A DNA stretch of 64,000 nt from CAZGUG01 sp964625335 (lineage in GTDB: Bacteria; Bacillota; Clostridia; Ch29). The position numbers and the translations under genes were made by a program. The DNA is taken from positions 1 through 64,000 of the forward strand of contig CAZVBE010000011.1 of the NCBI GenBank assembly GCA_964625335.1, read 5' to 3'. The notes beneath the pieces were generated by a model. That model saw only the letters and a program-made list of their open reading frames with translations. It did no database searches and had not been told where the DNA came from. Shown one piece after another: positions 33,346 through 41,829 of this stretch (positions are counted from its first letter, which is position 1; each line of letters starts with the position of its first letter).

Positions 33346-33413
33346 GTTGCCAAACCTCCCCTTGCTGTCCTGTGGATGGTGAGGGGAGAACAATTTCCCC
33401 CAGAAACGGAGGT
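33346..33413 (+). promoter_or_regulatory. Conserved leader RNA motif, copy A
   Basis: GTTGCCAAACCTC (33346-33358) leads into a 10-bp stem (33356-33365 with 33379-33388) with loop TGTCCTGTGGATG. GGGG of the right arm could instead pair with CCCC near 33397. ACCTCC (33354-33359) is complementary to the Shine-Dalgarno GGAGGT (33408-33413). A second copy lies at 37627. Confidence 0.6.
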
Positions 33414-33419
33414 AGCTAT

Positions 33420-33602
33420 ATGCAAACAAAGGCAAACAACACGGATGCAGAACTGCGAGATCCCGAGTTTAATGAAGAACTCGCCGGTATTCTCGCCGCA
33501 ATAAGTGTTGTGTCAAAACGTCTCGCTAAGAAGCTGCTCGTACTTCAACAGCAAGACGTATCCAAGGGGGAAGGGGAGAAACCAGATGGGCAAGATGAGT
33601 GA
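33420..33602 (+). CDS. Small hypothetical phage protein
   Basis: 60 residues, start fixed by GGAGGT at 33408. Acidic and helical with one amphipathic stretch (LAGILAAISVVSKRLAKKLLVL). It overlaps the next gene. No family recognised; it is the first gene of the block leading into DUF2800. Confidence 0.6.
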   Translation: MQTKANNTDAELRDPEFNEELAGILAAISVVSKRLAKKLLVLQQQDVSKGEGEKPDGQDE

Positions 33603-33918
33603 ATTATCCATTGTGGTAACAGAACTGCGAAATGCTGCTCAAGCACTCATAAGTGCAGCAGACTCTCTCGCTGACTTATTTACCGGCAGCGGCGGTATCC
33701 AGGAAGAAGAACAGGCTGAGAGAGCATCTTCTCCGCCGGAAGAAAAGCCGCTCACACTAGAGGCCGTCAGAGCTATTCTTGCAGAGAAGTCCCGCAACGG
33801 CCACACCGCAGAGATTAAGGCTCTCCTGGAAAAGCATGGGGCAGAAAAGCTTAGCGAGATTGATCCGGCACAGTACCCTGCTCTACTTGCGGAAGCGGAG
33901 GAATTAGGGAATGGGTAA
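33586..33918 (+). CDS. Hypothetical phage protein, rRNA-independent single-domain type
   Basis: 110 residues; GGGGAG precedes ATG 33586. An N-terminal helical, Ala/Leu-rich part (about 1-45), an acidic linker, and a C-terminal segment LTLEAVRAILAEKSRNGHTAEIKALLEKHG that resembles the rRNA-biogenesis-like helix motif found in many small clostridial phage proteins. Function unknown. It overlaps the genes on both sides, so it is translated in a coupled series. Confidence 0.65.
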   Translation: MGKMSELSIVVTELRNAAQALISAADSLADLFTGSGGIQEEEQAERASSPPEEKPLTLEAVRAILAEKSRNGHTAEIKALLEKHGAEKLSEIDPAQYPALLAEAEELGNG

Positions 33919-35032
33919 TCATGCACTTCTTTCTGCTTCCTCAAGCCACCGTTGGCTTAATTGCCCGCCTTCCGCAAGGCTATGCGAGCAGTATGAGGAT
34001 AGGGGCAGCAATTACGCAGCCGAAGGAGCAGATGCCCATACCTTAGGTGAGTTCAAATTAAAAGCCGCTTTAGGCATAAAAGCTAAAGACCCCACCGTTG
34101 GCCTTACTTACTACAACGAGGAAATGGAAGAATGCGCTATCGGTTATGCAGCCTATATTCTAGAACTTTTAGAAAAGGCAAAGCAGGAATGCGCCGACCC
34201 AATGATCCTTATTGAACAGCGCCTTGATTTCTCCAAATATGTCGAAGGCGGCTTTGGCACCGGCGACTGCGTCATTATCGCCGATGGGGTTCTCCACATT
34301 GTGGATTATAAACATGGCCAAGGTGTTTTAGTGGAAGCGGAAAACAATCCACAGATGAAATTATATGCCTTGGGTGCATTAGAACTGTTCGATGGCATCT
34401 ACGATATCAACACAGTTTCTATGTCCGTCTACCAGCCCCGCAGGGACAACATCAGCACCCATACTGTTTTCAAAGAAAGCCTATACCAATGGGCGGATGA
34501 GGTTTTGAAGCCTACTGCTCATCTTGCCTACGCCGGGGAAGGTGAATTCAAATGCGGCGAGTGGTGCAGATTCTGCAAAGCGAAACATGAATGCCGAGCC
34601 AGGGCCGAGTACAATATGGCACTTGCCCGCTATGACTTTAAACTGCCGCCGCTTTTGGAAGATGGAGACGTTGAAGCCATCCTCGGTAAAATTGATGAAC
34701 TGGTATCGTGGGCCTCTGACATCAAGGACTACGCCCTGCAAGCTGCTCTCGGCGGGAAACAGTGGCTCGGCTGGAAGTTAGTCGAAGGCAGGAGCAATCG
34801 CAGGTACACCAATGAAGATACTATCGCCAAGGTAGTACATGAGGCCGGTTATGATCCTTACGAGCGCAAGATAAAAGGCATTACCGTCATGGAAAAGACT
34901 CTCGGTAAAGCCAGATTTGCCGAACTGCTCGGTGGGCTTGTGGAGAAGCCAGAGGGCAAGCCAACCCTTGTGCCGGAGAGTGATAAACGACCGGCTATAA
35001 ATACCGCAATCAATGATTTCAAAGAAATTTAA
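33911..35032 (+). CDS. DUF2800 protein, RecB/Cas4-like nuclease
   Basis: 373 residues. An N-terminal SSSHRWLNCPPS motif opens the fold, and HIVDYKHGQGVLVEAENNPQMKLYALG carries the D and K of a PD-(D/E)xK site. Four cysteines, C215, C219, C222 and C228, with the N-terminal C could hold an iron-sulfur cluster as in Cas4/AddB nucleases. It is a phage recombination or replication nuclease. It is followed by the DUF2815 ssDNA-binding protein and DNA polymerase, the usual order in clostridial phages. Confidence 0.88.
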   Translation: MGNHALLSASSSHRWLNCPPSARLCEQYEDRGSNYAAEGADAHTLGEFKLKAALGIKAKDPTVGLTYYNEEMEECAIGYAAYILELLEKAKQECADPMILIEQRLDFSKYVEGGFGTGDCVIIADGVLHIVDYKHGQGVLVEAENNPQMKLYALGALELFDGIYDINTVSMSVYQPRRDNISTHTVFKESLYQWADEVLKPTAHLAYAGEGEFKCGEWCRFCKAKHECRARAEYNMALARYDFKLPPLLEDGDVEAILGKIDELVSWASDIKDYALQAALGGKQWLGWKLVEGRSNRRYTNEDTIAKVVHEAGYDPYERKIKGITVMEKTLGKARFAELLGGLVEKPEGKPTLVPESDKRPAINTAINDFKEI

Positions 35033-35044
35033 GGAGGAAAAATT

Positions 35045-35614
35045 ATGTCGAAAAAAGTCAACCAGAACCCTATGAAGGTTATTACAGGTCCCAATACGCG
35101 CTGGTCTTATACAAATGTATGGGAGGCAAAATCTATTAATGGGGGCACACCTAAATTTTCGGTATCCCTTATCATCCCTAAGTCCGACACTCAAACTTTA
35201 GCTAAAATCAAAGCCGCTATTGAAGCTGCTTACCGTGAGGGCGAATCAAAGCTAAAAGGAAATGGTAAAACTGTGCCTCCTCTAACCGCTATTAAAACAC
35301 CATTACGCGATGGAGATGCCGAAAGGCCGGATGACCCAGCTTACGCCAATGCCTATTTTATTAATGCTAACTCCGCTACTGCACCGGGCATTGTTGATGC
35401 CGATCTTCAGCCTATCCTTGAACGTTCGGAAGTTTACAGCGGAGTATACGGCAGAGCCAGTATTAACCTATATGCATTCAATAGCAATGGCAATAAGGGG
35501 ATTGCTTGCGGCCTTAATAATCTGCAAAAAATTCGTGATGGTGAACCCCTTGGTGGCAAGACCAGAGCGGAGGATGATTTTGACACCGACCCCGATGAGG
35601 ACTTCCTTTCCTAA
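35045..35614 (+). CDS. DUF2815 family, ssDNA-binding-like protein
   Basis: 189 residues, AAGGAGG ribosome site. An OB-fold-like body and a very acidic C-terminal tail (DDFDTDPDEDF), the arrangement of T7 gp2.5-type single-strand DNA-binding proteins. It should coat single-stranded DNA and bind replication partners through the tail. It lies between the DUF2800 nuclease and the DNA polymerase. Confidence 0.85.
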   Translation: MSKKVNQNPMKVITGPNTRWSYTNVWEAKSINGGTPKFSVSLIIPKSDTQTLAKIKAAIEAAYREGESKLKGNGKTVPPLTAIKTPLRDGDAERPDDPAYANAYFINANSATAPGIVDADLQPILERSEVYSGVYGRASINLYAFNSNGNKGIACGLNNLQKIRDGEPLGGKTRAEDDFDTDPDEDFLS

Positions 35615-35625
35615 TTTACACTTAC

Positions 35626-35652
35626 GGGCAGCGAGGCTTATCTTCGCTGCCC
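35626..35652 (+). other. Intergenic hairpin
   Basis: Perfect 9-bp stem GGGCAGCGA (35626-35634) with TCGCTGCCC (35644-35652), 9-nt loop. No T tract follows, so it is not a normal terminator; it may stabilise or mark a processing point before the polymerase gene. Confidence 0.5.
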
Positions 35653-35681
35653 TAAATCTATTACAAGGAAAGGAGCGTTTA

Positions 35682-37619
35682 ATGAAAACATTAGAAATTG
35701 ATATTGAGACCTTCAGTAGTGTAAACCTTGCCAAGTCCGGCGTTTACCGTTATGTCGAGGCTGAGGATTTTGAGGTTTTATTATTTGCTTACTCCGTTGA
35801 TGGTGGCCAGGTTCAGGTGGTTGATCTTGCTTGCGGCGAAAAGCTGCCAGATAAAATTATAAACGCTCTTACTGATTTTGACGTAACAAAATGGGCATTT
35901 AATGCCAATTTTGAACGAATCTGCCTGTCAAGATGGCTGGGCCTGACTACAGAGTATCTGGCCCCAAAATCTTGGCGATGCACCATGGTCTGGTCAGCCT
36001 ATATGGGACTTCCCTTATCGTTAGAAGGTTTAGGCGCAGTATTAGGGCTGGAGAAACAAAAGCTGATAGAGGGCAAGGATTTAATTCGTTACTTTTGCAC
36101 TCCATGCAAACCCACTACTTCTAATGGTCAAAGAAATCGAAACCTGCCAATACATGATCAAGATAAGTGGTCGGCATTTAAAGTATATAACCGCCGGGAT
36201 GTGGAAGCTGAAATCTCCATTCAGGCGAAACTAGCGAGGTTTCCTGTGCCGGAGAGCATTTGGGATGAATACCATCTCGACCAGGAAATTAATGACCGGG
36301 GTGTGGCTTTGGATTTGGAGTTTGTAAATCGCGCTATCGAAATAGATGAACGCTCCCGCTCTGAATTGCTAGAAAAAATGAAATCACTAACTGCTCTTGA
36401 TAACCCTAATTCTGTGCAGCAGTTAAAAGATTGGCTGGCTGACAATGGCCTAGAAACAGAAACTCTCGGCAAAAAAACTGTATCGGAGCTGCTTGCGACT
36501 GCAATAGAACCCCTTGGTGAGGTACTGTCACTCCGTCAACAATTGGCAAAATCATCGGTAAAGAAATATCAAGCAATGGAAAACGCTGTTTGTTCTGATG
36601 GTCGTGCTAGGGGAATGTTTCAATTTTATGGAGCAAATCGGACGGGTAGGTTCGCAGGGAGATTAATACAATTACAAAACCTGCCCCGCAACCAAATCCC
36701 TGATCTTGCACAGGCGCGAAGTCTGGTGCGTTCCGGCAATTTTGCAGCTTTGGAAATGCTCTATGATTCCGTGCCGGAGGTATTGTCGGAGCTTATACGC
36801 ACCTCTTTTATTCCCAAGGATGGCTGCAAATTCATCGTGGCGGATTTTTCTTCAATCGAGAGAATTGTTTTAGCTTGGCTTGCAAGTGAAAAATGGGTGC
36901 TTGATGCCTACAAAGCAAAAAAGGACTTATATATAGCCACGGCAAGCCAAATGTTCCAAGTGCCTATTGAGCAGATAGATAAAAAAGATCCATTAAGACA
37001 AAAAGGTAAAGTGGCAGATTTAGCCTGTGGTTACGGCGGCTCAGTCGGAGCCTTAAAAGCAATGGGCGCTCTGGAGATGGGTTTAACTGAAGATGAGCTT
37101 AAGCCCCTGGTTAACTCTTGGCGCTCGGCTAACTCAAACATCGTGCGCTTTTGGTGGGATGTTGACCGGGCGGCAATAAAGGCAGTTAGGGATCGGACTA
37201 CAACTGAAACACACAATAGTCGCTTTTCCTATCAGAGCGGAATGCTCTTTATAACCCTACCCTCCGGCAGACGCCTTGCCTATGTAAAGCCGCGAATTGG
37301 AATTAACCAGTTTGGTTCAGATTGCGTGACTTACGAAGGTATCGGAGGAATGAAAAAATGGGAGCGGCTACAATCCTACGGTCCTAAATTTGTAGAGAAT
37401 ATCGTACAAGCTCTCAGTCGTGACCTCCTCTGCCATGCCATGCAGAATCTTCGGCATTTCCCTATTGTAATGCACATCCACGATGAAATTGTTATTGAAG
37501 CCGAAAACCAAATAACTACTGAAGATATTTGTCAAATAATGAGCCAACCCCCGTCCTGGGCGAAAGGGCTTTTATTGAGAGCGGACGGTTATGAAACCAG
37601 CTTTTATAAAAAAGACTGA
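35682..37619 (+). CDS. Family A DNA polymerase (phage)
   Basis: 645 residues; GGAAAGGAG precedes ATG 35682. A 3'-5' exonuclease domain starts at once (D7, E9 in EIDIETFSS). The polymerase motifs are intact: motif A D388 (DFSSIERIVLAWL), motif B with R/K (LRQKGKVADLACGYGG) and motif C HDE (600-602). It lacks a 5'-3' exonuclease. It should replicate the phage genome together with the VapE-type primase/helicase. A leader RNA motif begins directly after its stop. Confidence 0.93.
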   Translation: MKTLEIDIETFSSVNLAKSGVYRYVEAEDFEVLLFAYSVDGGQVQVVDLACGEKLPDKIINALTDFDVTKWAFNANFERICLSRWLGLTTEYLAPKSWRCTMVWSAYMGLPLSLEGLGAVLGLEKQKLIEGKDLIRYFCTPCKPTTSNGQRNRNLPIHDQDKWSAFKVYNRRDVEAEISIQAKLARFPVPESIWDEYHLDQEINDRGVALDLEFVNRAIEIDERSRSELLEKMKSLTALDNPNSVQQLKDWLADNGLETETLGKKTVSELLATAIEPLGEVLSLRQQLAKSSVKKYQAMENAVCSDGRARGMFQFYGANRTGRFAGRLIQLQNLPRNQIPDLAQARSLVRSGNFAALEMLYDSVPEVLSELIRTSFIPKDGCKFIVADFSSIERIVLAWLASEKWVLDAYKAKKDLYIATASQMFQVPIEQIDKKDPLRQKGKVADLACGYGGSVGALKAMGALEMGLTEDELKPLVNSWRSANSNIVRFWWDVDRAAIKAVRDRTTTETHNSRFSYQSGMLFITLPSGRRLAYVKPRIGINQFGSDCVTYEGIGGMKKWERLQSYGPKFVENIVQALSRDLLCHAMQNLRHFPIVMHIHDEIVIEAENQITTEDICQIMSQPPSWAKGLLLRADGYETSFYKKD

Positions 37620-37626
37620 TTTTTTA

Positions 37627-37695
37627 GTTGCCAAACCTCTTTTACTGTCCTGTGGGTAGTAAGGGCTAAAGCCCCTAATAAATAAGAGGAGGCAA
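37627..37695 (+). promoter_or_regulatory. Conserved leader RNA motif, copy B
   Basis: GTTGCCAAACCTC (37627-37639), a 7-bp stem (37639-37645 with 37659-37665) and loop TGTCCTGTGGGTA, 11 of 13 bases equal to copy A. Its arms differ from copy A but still pair. TTGCC and CCTCT are complementary to GGCAA and AGAGG in the Shine-Dalgarno region (37685-37695). GGGCT can also pair with the AGCCC just downstream. Confidence 0.6.
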
Positions 37696-37700
37696 GTTTT

Positions 37701-37925
37701 ATGTTTTATGTAAAAGAAAAAATCAGCCCTACGGTTGATATAACCGTGGAGCTCCACGATGACAATGTATTTTGTATTTGCCCCGGCTGCGGGTGCGAGG
37801 TGGAGATTGACCTTGCAGAATTATTTAGCGATGGCGAAAGTGACCTCTACGGGACGGCTGTTTACTGCCCAAATTGCAGTAAATCAAAATTGGGGAGATA
37901 CAAAAAAGTGGGGGCTGGCCTATGA
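37701..37925 (+). CDS. Small zinc-ribbon phage protein
   Basis: 74 residues. CICPGCGCEV and CPNC make a four-cysteine zinc ribbon. It is positioned behind leader motif copy B and overlaps the next gene by 4 bases (ATGA). Function unknown. Confidence 0.7.
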   Translation: MFYVKEKISPTVDITVELHDDNVFCICPGCGCEVEIDLAELFSDGESDLYGTAVYCPNCSKSKLGRYKKVGAGL

Positions 37926-38344
37926 GTATCAATAAGAAGAATTCCGAAGGCTACTATGATCCCACTCCCTATGAAGCTCTAACAAATGTTATTAGGGAAG
38001 AAGAAGTAAAAAAGAAGTATCTTCCCCTTGTGTATATAGCTTCTCCTTATGCTGGTGACACAGAAAGAAACACGGAACGGGCCCGGGGATACTGCAGGCT
38101 TGCTGTTAGCAAGGGGTGTATTCCCCTAGCGCCGCACCTGCATTATCCGCAATTTATGGATGATGAGGACAAGGAGGAACGGGAATTAGGACTTAGCTTT
38201 GCCCTTATTCTTCTCGGCAAATGTGATGAATTATGGGCATTCGATAAAATTTCTCAGGGAATGGCACAGGAAATAGCCAAGGCAAAGAAACGCGGCATGC
38301 CTATCAGATACTTCAACTATAAGTGCGAGGAGGTTACGGGATGA
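37922..38344 (+). CDS. DUF4406/DUF7768-like nucleoside deoxyribosyltransferase-fold protein
   Basis: 140 residues. YIASPYAGDTERNTERARGYCRLAV followed by AFDKISQGMAQEIAKAKKRGMPI matches small proteins with a nucleoside 2-deoxyribosyltransferase-type fold, which may handle phage nucleotides. Its exact reaction is not known. It is coupled to the genes on both sides through 4-base overlaps. Confidence 0.75.
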   Translation: MSINKKNSEGYYDPTPYEALTNVIREEEVKKKYLPLVYIASPYAGDTERNTERARGYCRLAVSKGCIPLAPHLHYPQFMDDEDKEERELGLSFALILLGKCDELWAFDKISQGMAQEIAKAKKRGMPIRYFNYKCEEVTG

Positions 38345-39003
38345 CTGAACTGATTGCTATCAACTACAAAAATGAAAAACCAACAGTCAGCGGACGTGAA
38401 CTCCATTTGGCGCTGGGTGTTGAAACACGATATAACGATTGGTTTATAAGAATGAGTGATTACGGCTTTATACAAGGAAAAGACTATTACTCAATTTTGA
38501 GTAATAGGTCTGATGGGCTCCCAGGAAAGCAGCGGACCGACCATCAGCTTTCTATCCCGATGGCTAAGGAAATCTGTATGCTCCAACGTTCCGAAAAAGG
38601 TAAACAGTTCCGGCAATATTTTATATCAGTTGAAGAAGCATGGAATGACCCTGATGCTGTTATAGATCGTGCTCAAGCCATCCTTCGCAGACGTGTGGAA
38701 GATGCCGAACGACGTATTTTCGGATTACTTGAAGAAAAAGAAAGTCTTGAAATTGCCCTTAATGAATCGCTTAAGTTCTACACGGTGGCTAAATACAACA
38801 AGGTATTCAAACAAAACTGGACTATGACCGAGTGTCAACGCATTGGAAAACAGCTATCGGCATTTTGCCGGGCCCGTGCTATAGAGATACGTCCTTGCGA
38901 AACTAACGATGAGCGCTTTGGCACAGTAAATAGTTACCCCCTCACTGCTTGGGATGACTTTTTAGGCGGCAGTAAAGCAAACCGGGGTGCCAGCCATGTA
39001 TGA
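38341..39003 (+). CDS. AntA/AntB-type phage antirepressor
   Basis: 220 residues; GAGGAGG before the overlapping ATG. The N-terminal AntA/AntB domain (VSGRELHLALGVETRYNDWF, about 10-100) is followed by a coiled coil and a C-terminal DNA-binding-like domain (YNKVFKQNWTMTECQRIGKQLSAFCRA). It would interfere with a repressor or regulate lytic genes. It overlaps the VapE-like gene. Confidence 0.85.
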   Translation: MTELIAINYKNEKPTVSGRELHLALGVETRYNDWFIRMSDYGFIQGKDYYSILSNRSDGLPGKQRTDHQLSIPMAKEICMLQRSEKGKQFRQYFISVEEAWNDPDAVIDRAQAILRRRVEDAERRIFGLLEEKESLEIALNESLKFYTVAKYNKVFKQNWTMTECQRIGKQLSAFCRARAIEIRPCETNDERFGTVNSYPLTAWDDFLGGSKANRGASHV

Positions 39004-41338
39004 ACTAAAAATAGCCTACGGCAATAGCCGCTTCGCTAAGAAATGGTCAAACAAGACCATTACCTTCGATGAGCTTTGCAAACGCCTAGAAAATACTGTC
39101 CGCACTTCTGAGACGGTGGAGGAATACCCCCATCTCCCCAAAAAAGAGCGGGACGGGGTCAAAGACAAAGGCGGCTTTGTCGGGGGCTGGCTTAAAAATG
39201 GCAGGCGCAAGCGGGAAATGGTGGAATGCCGCTCGATGCTGACCCTTGATGGGGATAAAGTTGCTAAGGATTTTGTCAGCCATTACGAAAGGGATAACAA
39301 ATACACTTCCTGCCTCTACTCCACTCATGGGCATACACCGGAGGAACCAAGGCTTAGGATTATTATTCCCCTTACCCGGGACATAACTTCAGACGAATAT
39401 GCAGCGATTACCCGGTACTATGCATCTGACTGGGAAATTGACCAGTTTGATGAATGTTCCTATAGACCCCATCAGTTAATGTACTGGCCTACAACACCAT
39501 CCAACGGCGAGTATATATTCAAACGATTTGATGGTAAGTGGCTAGACCCGGATAAATATTTGGCAGAGCACCCGAACTGGCGAGACTGCTCCCAGCTTCC
39601 CACTTCTTCACGGGAAAGTGCAGTAATCAGCCATGAAGTTAAACACCAAGCCGATCCACTCTCAAAGGATGGAATCATTGGAGCCTTTAACAATGCCTAC
39701 TATCCTATTCAAACTTTAATAGAGTCGGAACTCTCCGATATATATGAGCCTGCTGAAGGTGGACGCTACGGTTATATCCCCGCTGACAGCACAGCGGGCG
39801 TGGTGGTTTATGACGATAAGTTTGTGTACTCAAATCATGCCAGCGATCCCGCATATGCGCAGCTCCTTAATGCCTTTGACTTATATCGAGTTCACCGCTT
39901 TGGGCATCTGGAGGAAACAAAAAGTGTAAAAGCAATGCTCGATTACGCCCTAAATGATGAAGCTGTGAAAAGATGGCTGGCAAAAAAGCGAATGGAAAAA
40001 GCAAAAGAAGAATTTGACGCAGTTATCTCTAGTGATGATAATTGGCAATCGCAGCTGGAGGTCGAAAAGAATGGCAAGGTAAAGGACACCCTCGATAACC
40101 TGGTAATCATCTTGGACAATGACCCGAATGTGGCTGTCGTGGGTTATAACGAACTTAAAAGCAGCCTGGATTTTCTCGCCAAGCCTGTGTGGGAGCCTAT
40201 TAAATACCCAAGCTGGACCGATAATGACACCTCCCAGCTGCGAGTTTATTTAAGCAATATTTATGGCATCTATTCGCCGAATAAGACCCAAGACGCGTTA
40301 AATATGGTGGCGGCGAAACGCAAACATCATCCCATTCGCAAATACTTAAACTCCCTACCCCCTTGGGATGGAGCTCCTCGGGTAGAAACATTGCTCATTG
40401 ACTACTTAGGCGCTGATGACACTGCCTACGTAAGGGCTGTGACCCGAAAAACCATTGTGGCAGCAGTGGCTCGGATTTTTATACCAGGCATTAAATTTGA
40501 CAGTGTGCTGGTGATGGATGGCCCCCAGGAAAAAGGTAAAAGCACCTTGTTTAATAGGCTTGCCGGTGATGAATGGTTTAATGATGGCCTTACCCTTACG
40601 GATATGCAGGATAAAGCCGGTGCTGAAAAACTACAGGGGTACTGGATTTTAGAAATCGGCGAATTAACCGGAATGCGAAAATCGGATATCGATAGTGTGA
40701 AATCCTTTATCAGCAGGCGTGATGATAAGTATCGAGCCAGCTATGGGCGTGTGGTGGAAAGCCATCCTCGCCAATCAATAATCGTGGCCACGGTCAACAG
40801 CACAGGTGGGTTTCTACGGGACCCTACGGGCAACAGGCGATTCTGGCCCGTAAAAACTCCCGGCGGAACGAAAAAACACTCTTGGGACATTACCGAAGAA
40901 GACGTAAAGCAGATATGGGCGGAAGCCCTAGTTATGTGGAAAAAAGGCGAGAAGCTATATCTGGAAGGTTCTGTTAAGGAGATTGCTGTAAGGGAACAAA
41001 ATGCCGCGCTTGAAACCGACCCAAGAGAAGGAATGGTGCGTGATTACCTAGAGAGGCTTTTACCAGAGAATTGGGCTGATTACGATATCGGGGCAAGAAG
41101 GTCATTTTTACATGGGACTGACTTTGGAAAGCCTGAGGAAGGCACGGTTGAAAGAGAGTTTGTGAGTCCTATGGAAATATGGGCTGAATGTTACGGTAAG
41201 GACCCTTCTCTCATTAAAAAAGCGGACAGCTACGAAATTGGCGTAGTACTTCGGAAGCTGGGATGGATATCAACGGAATCGCGAAAGCGCATACCGATTT
41301 ATGGGCTGCAACGCATGTGGGAGCGTGACAAGAATTAA
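38996..41338 (+). CDS. VapE-family primase/helicase
   Basis: 780 residues. The N-terminal part (about 60-200; CRSMLTLDGDKV, STHGHTPEEPRLRIIIPL) is primase/relaxase-like. The C-terminal P-loop domain has Walker A GPQEKGKST (509-517), WILEIGEL as Walker B, and NRRFWPV. This is the usual replication initiator plus helicase of clostridial phages. It immediately precedes the TGTCACA iteron region, consistent with an initiator next to its origin. Confidence 0.92.
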   Translation: MYELKIAYGNSRFAKKWSNKTITFDELCKRLENTVRTSETVEEYPHLPKKERDGVKDKGGFVGGWLKNGRRKREMVECRSMLTLDGDKVAKDFVSHYERDNKYTSCLYSTHGHTPEEPRLRIIIPLTRDITSDEYAAITRYYASDWEIDQFDECSYRPHQLMYWPTTPSNGEYIFKRFDGKWLDPDKYLAEHPNWRDCSQLPTSSRESAVISHEVKHQADPLSKDGIIGAFNNAYYPIQTLIESELSDIYEPAEGGRYGYIPADSTAGVVVYDDKFVYSNHASDPAYAQLLNAFDLYRVHRFGHLEETKSVKAMLDYALNDEAVKRWLAKKRMEKAKEEFDAVISSDDNWQSQLEVEKNGKVKDTLDNLVIILDNDPNVAVVGYNELKSSLDFLAKPVWEPIKYPSWTDNDTSQLRVYLSNIYGIYSPNKTQDALNMVAAKRKHHPIRKYLNSLPPWDGAPRVETLLIDYLGADDTAYVRAVTRKTIVAAVARIFIPGIKFDSVLVMDGPQEKGKSTLFNRLAGDEWFNDGLTLTDMQDKAGAEKLQGYWILEIGELTGMRKSDIDSVKSFISRRDDKYRASYGRVVESHPRQSIIVATVNSTGGFLRDPTGNRRFWPVKTPGGTKKHSWDITEEDVKQIWAEALVMWKKGEKLYLEGSVKEIAVREQNAALETDPREGMVRDYLERLLPENWADYDIGARRSFLHGTDFGKPEEGTVEREFVSPMEIWAECYGKDPSLIKKADSYEIGVVLRKLGWISTESRKRIPIYGLQRMWERDKN

Positions 41339-41341
41339 AAC

Positions 41342-41522
41342 TTGTCACAACCTTAAAAACCCACTAAGCATGGGGTTTAGAGGGTATAGTGTGACAACTG
41401 TGACAGGATTACCCTATATATATTGTGAGTTATTTACTATATACACTATAGGGTCTATAAGGGTCTATATGGCCTATGTATTATATATAGAAACCTTGTC
41501 ACAGGTGTCACACTTGTCACAA
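41342..41522 (+). repeat. TGTCACA iteron cluster, probable phage replication origin
   Basis: Six copies of TGTCACA or its complement: direct at 41343, 41497, 41506 and 41515, inverted at 41390 and 41399. Within each group the spacing is 9 bp. Between the groups lies an AT-rich block with CCCTATA/TATAGGG arms and GGGTCTATA direct repeats. Its place directly after the VapE-like initiator supports an origin role. No credible gene lies inside. Confidence 0.65.
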
Positions 41523-41538
41523 ATTATTGGAGGCGCTT

Positions 41539-41829
41539 ATGAGAGAAAAAGCATTAGAACGAAAACTGGCAAAGGCGATTAAAGCAGCGGGAGGAATTGC
41601 ACCTAAGCTTATCTGCCCTGGATTTGACGGGATGCCCGACCGCCTTGTGCTTTTACCGGAAGGAAAAATAGCTTTTGTGGAAGTGAAAGCTCCGGGCATG
41701 AAACCCCGCCCACTACAAGAAGCAAGGCACGAGCTGCTGCGGCGGCTTGGCTTTAAGGTATATGTTTTAGCTGATGAAAAGCAAATACAAGAGATGATCT
41801 CTGAAATTTTGGGAGGTGATGCCAGATGA
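41539..41829 (+). CDS. VRR-NUC domain nuclease
   Basis: 96 residues, GGAGG before ATG 41539. CPGFDGMPDRLVLLPEGKIAFVEVKAPG contains the D..ExK catalytic set of the VRR-NUC (PD-(D/E)xK) family, seen as a stand-alone protein in phages, often next to an SNF2 helicase as here. It is likely a structure-specific or resolvase-type nuclease. ATGA overlap with the next gene. Confidence 0.9.
   Translation: MREKALERKLAKAIKAAGGIAPKLICPGFDGMPDRLVLLPEGKIAFVEVKAPGMKPRPLQEARHELLRRLGFKVYVLADEKQIQEMISEILGGDAR

Noticed and set aside
41301..41582. Plus-strand frame across the VapE-like gene end and iterons
   Set aside because: Its content (LSQVSHLSQ) is just translated iterons; no ribosome site.
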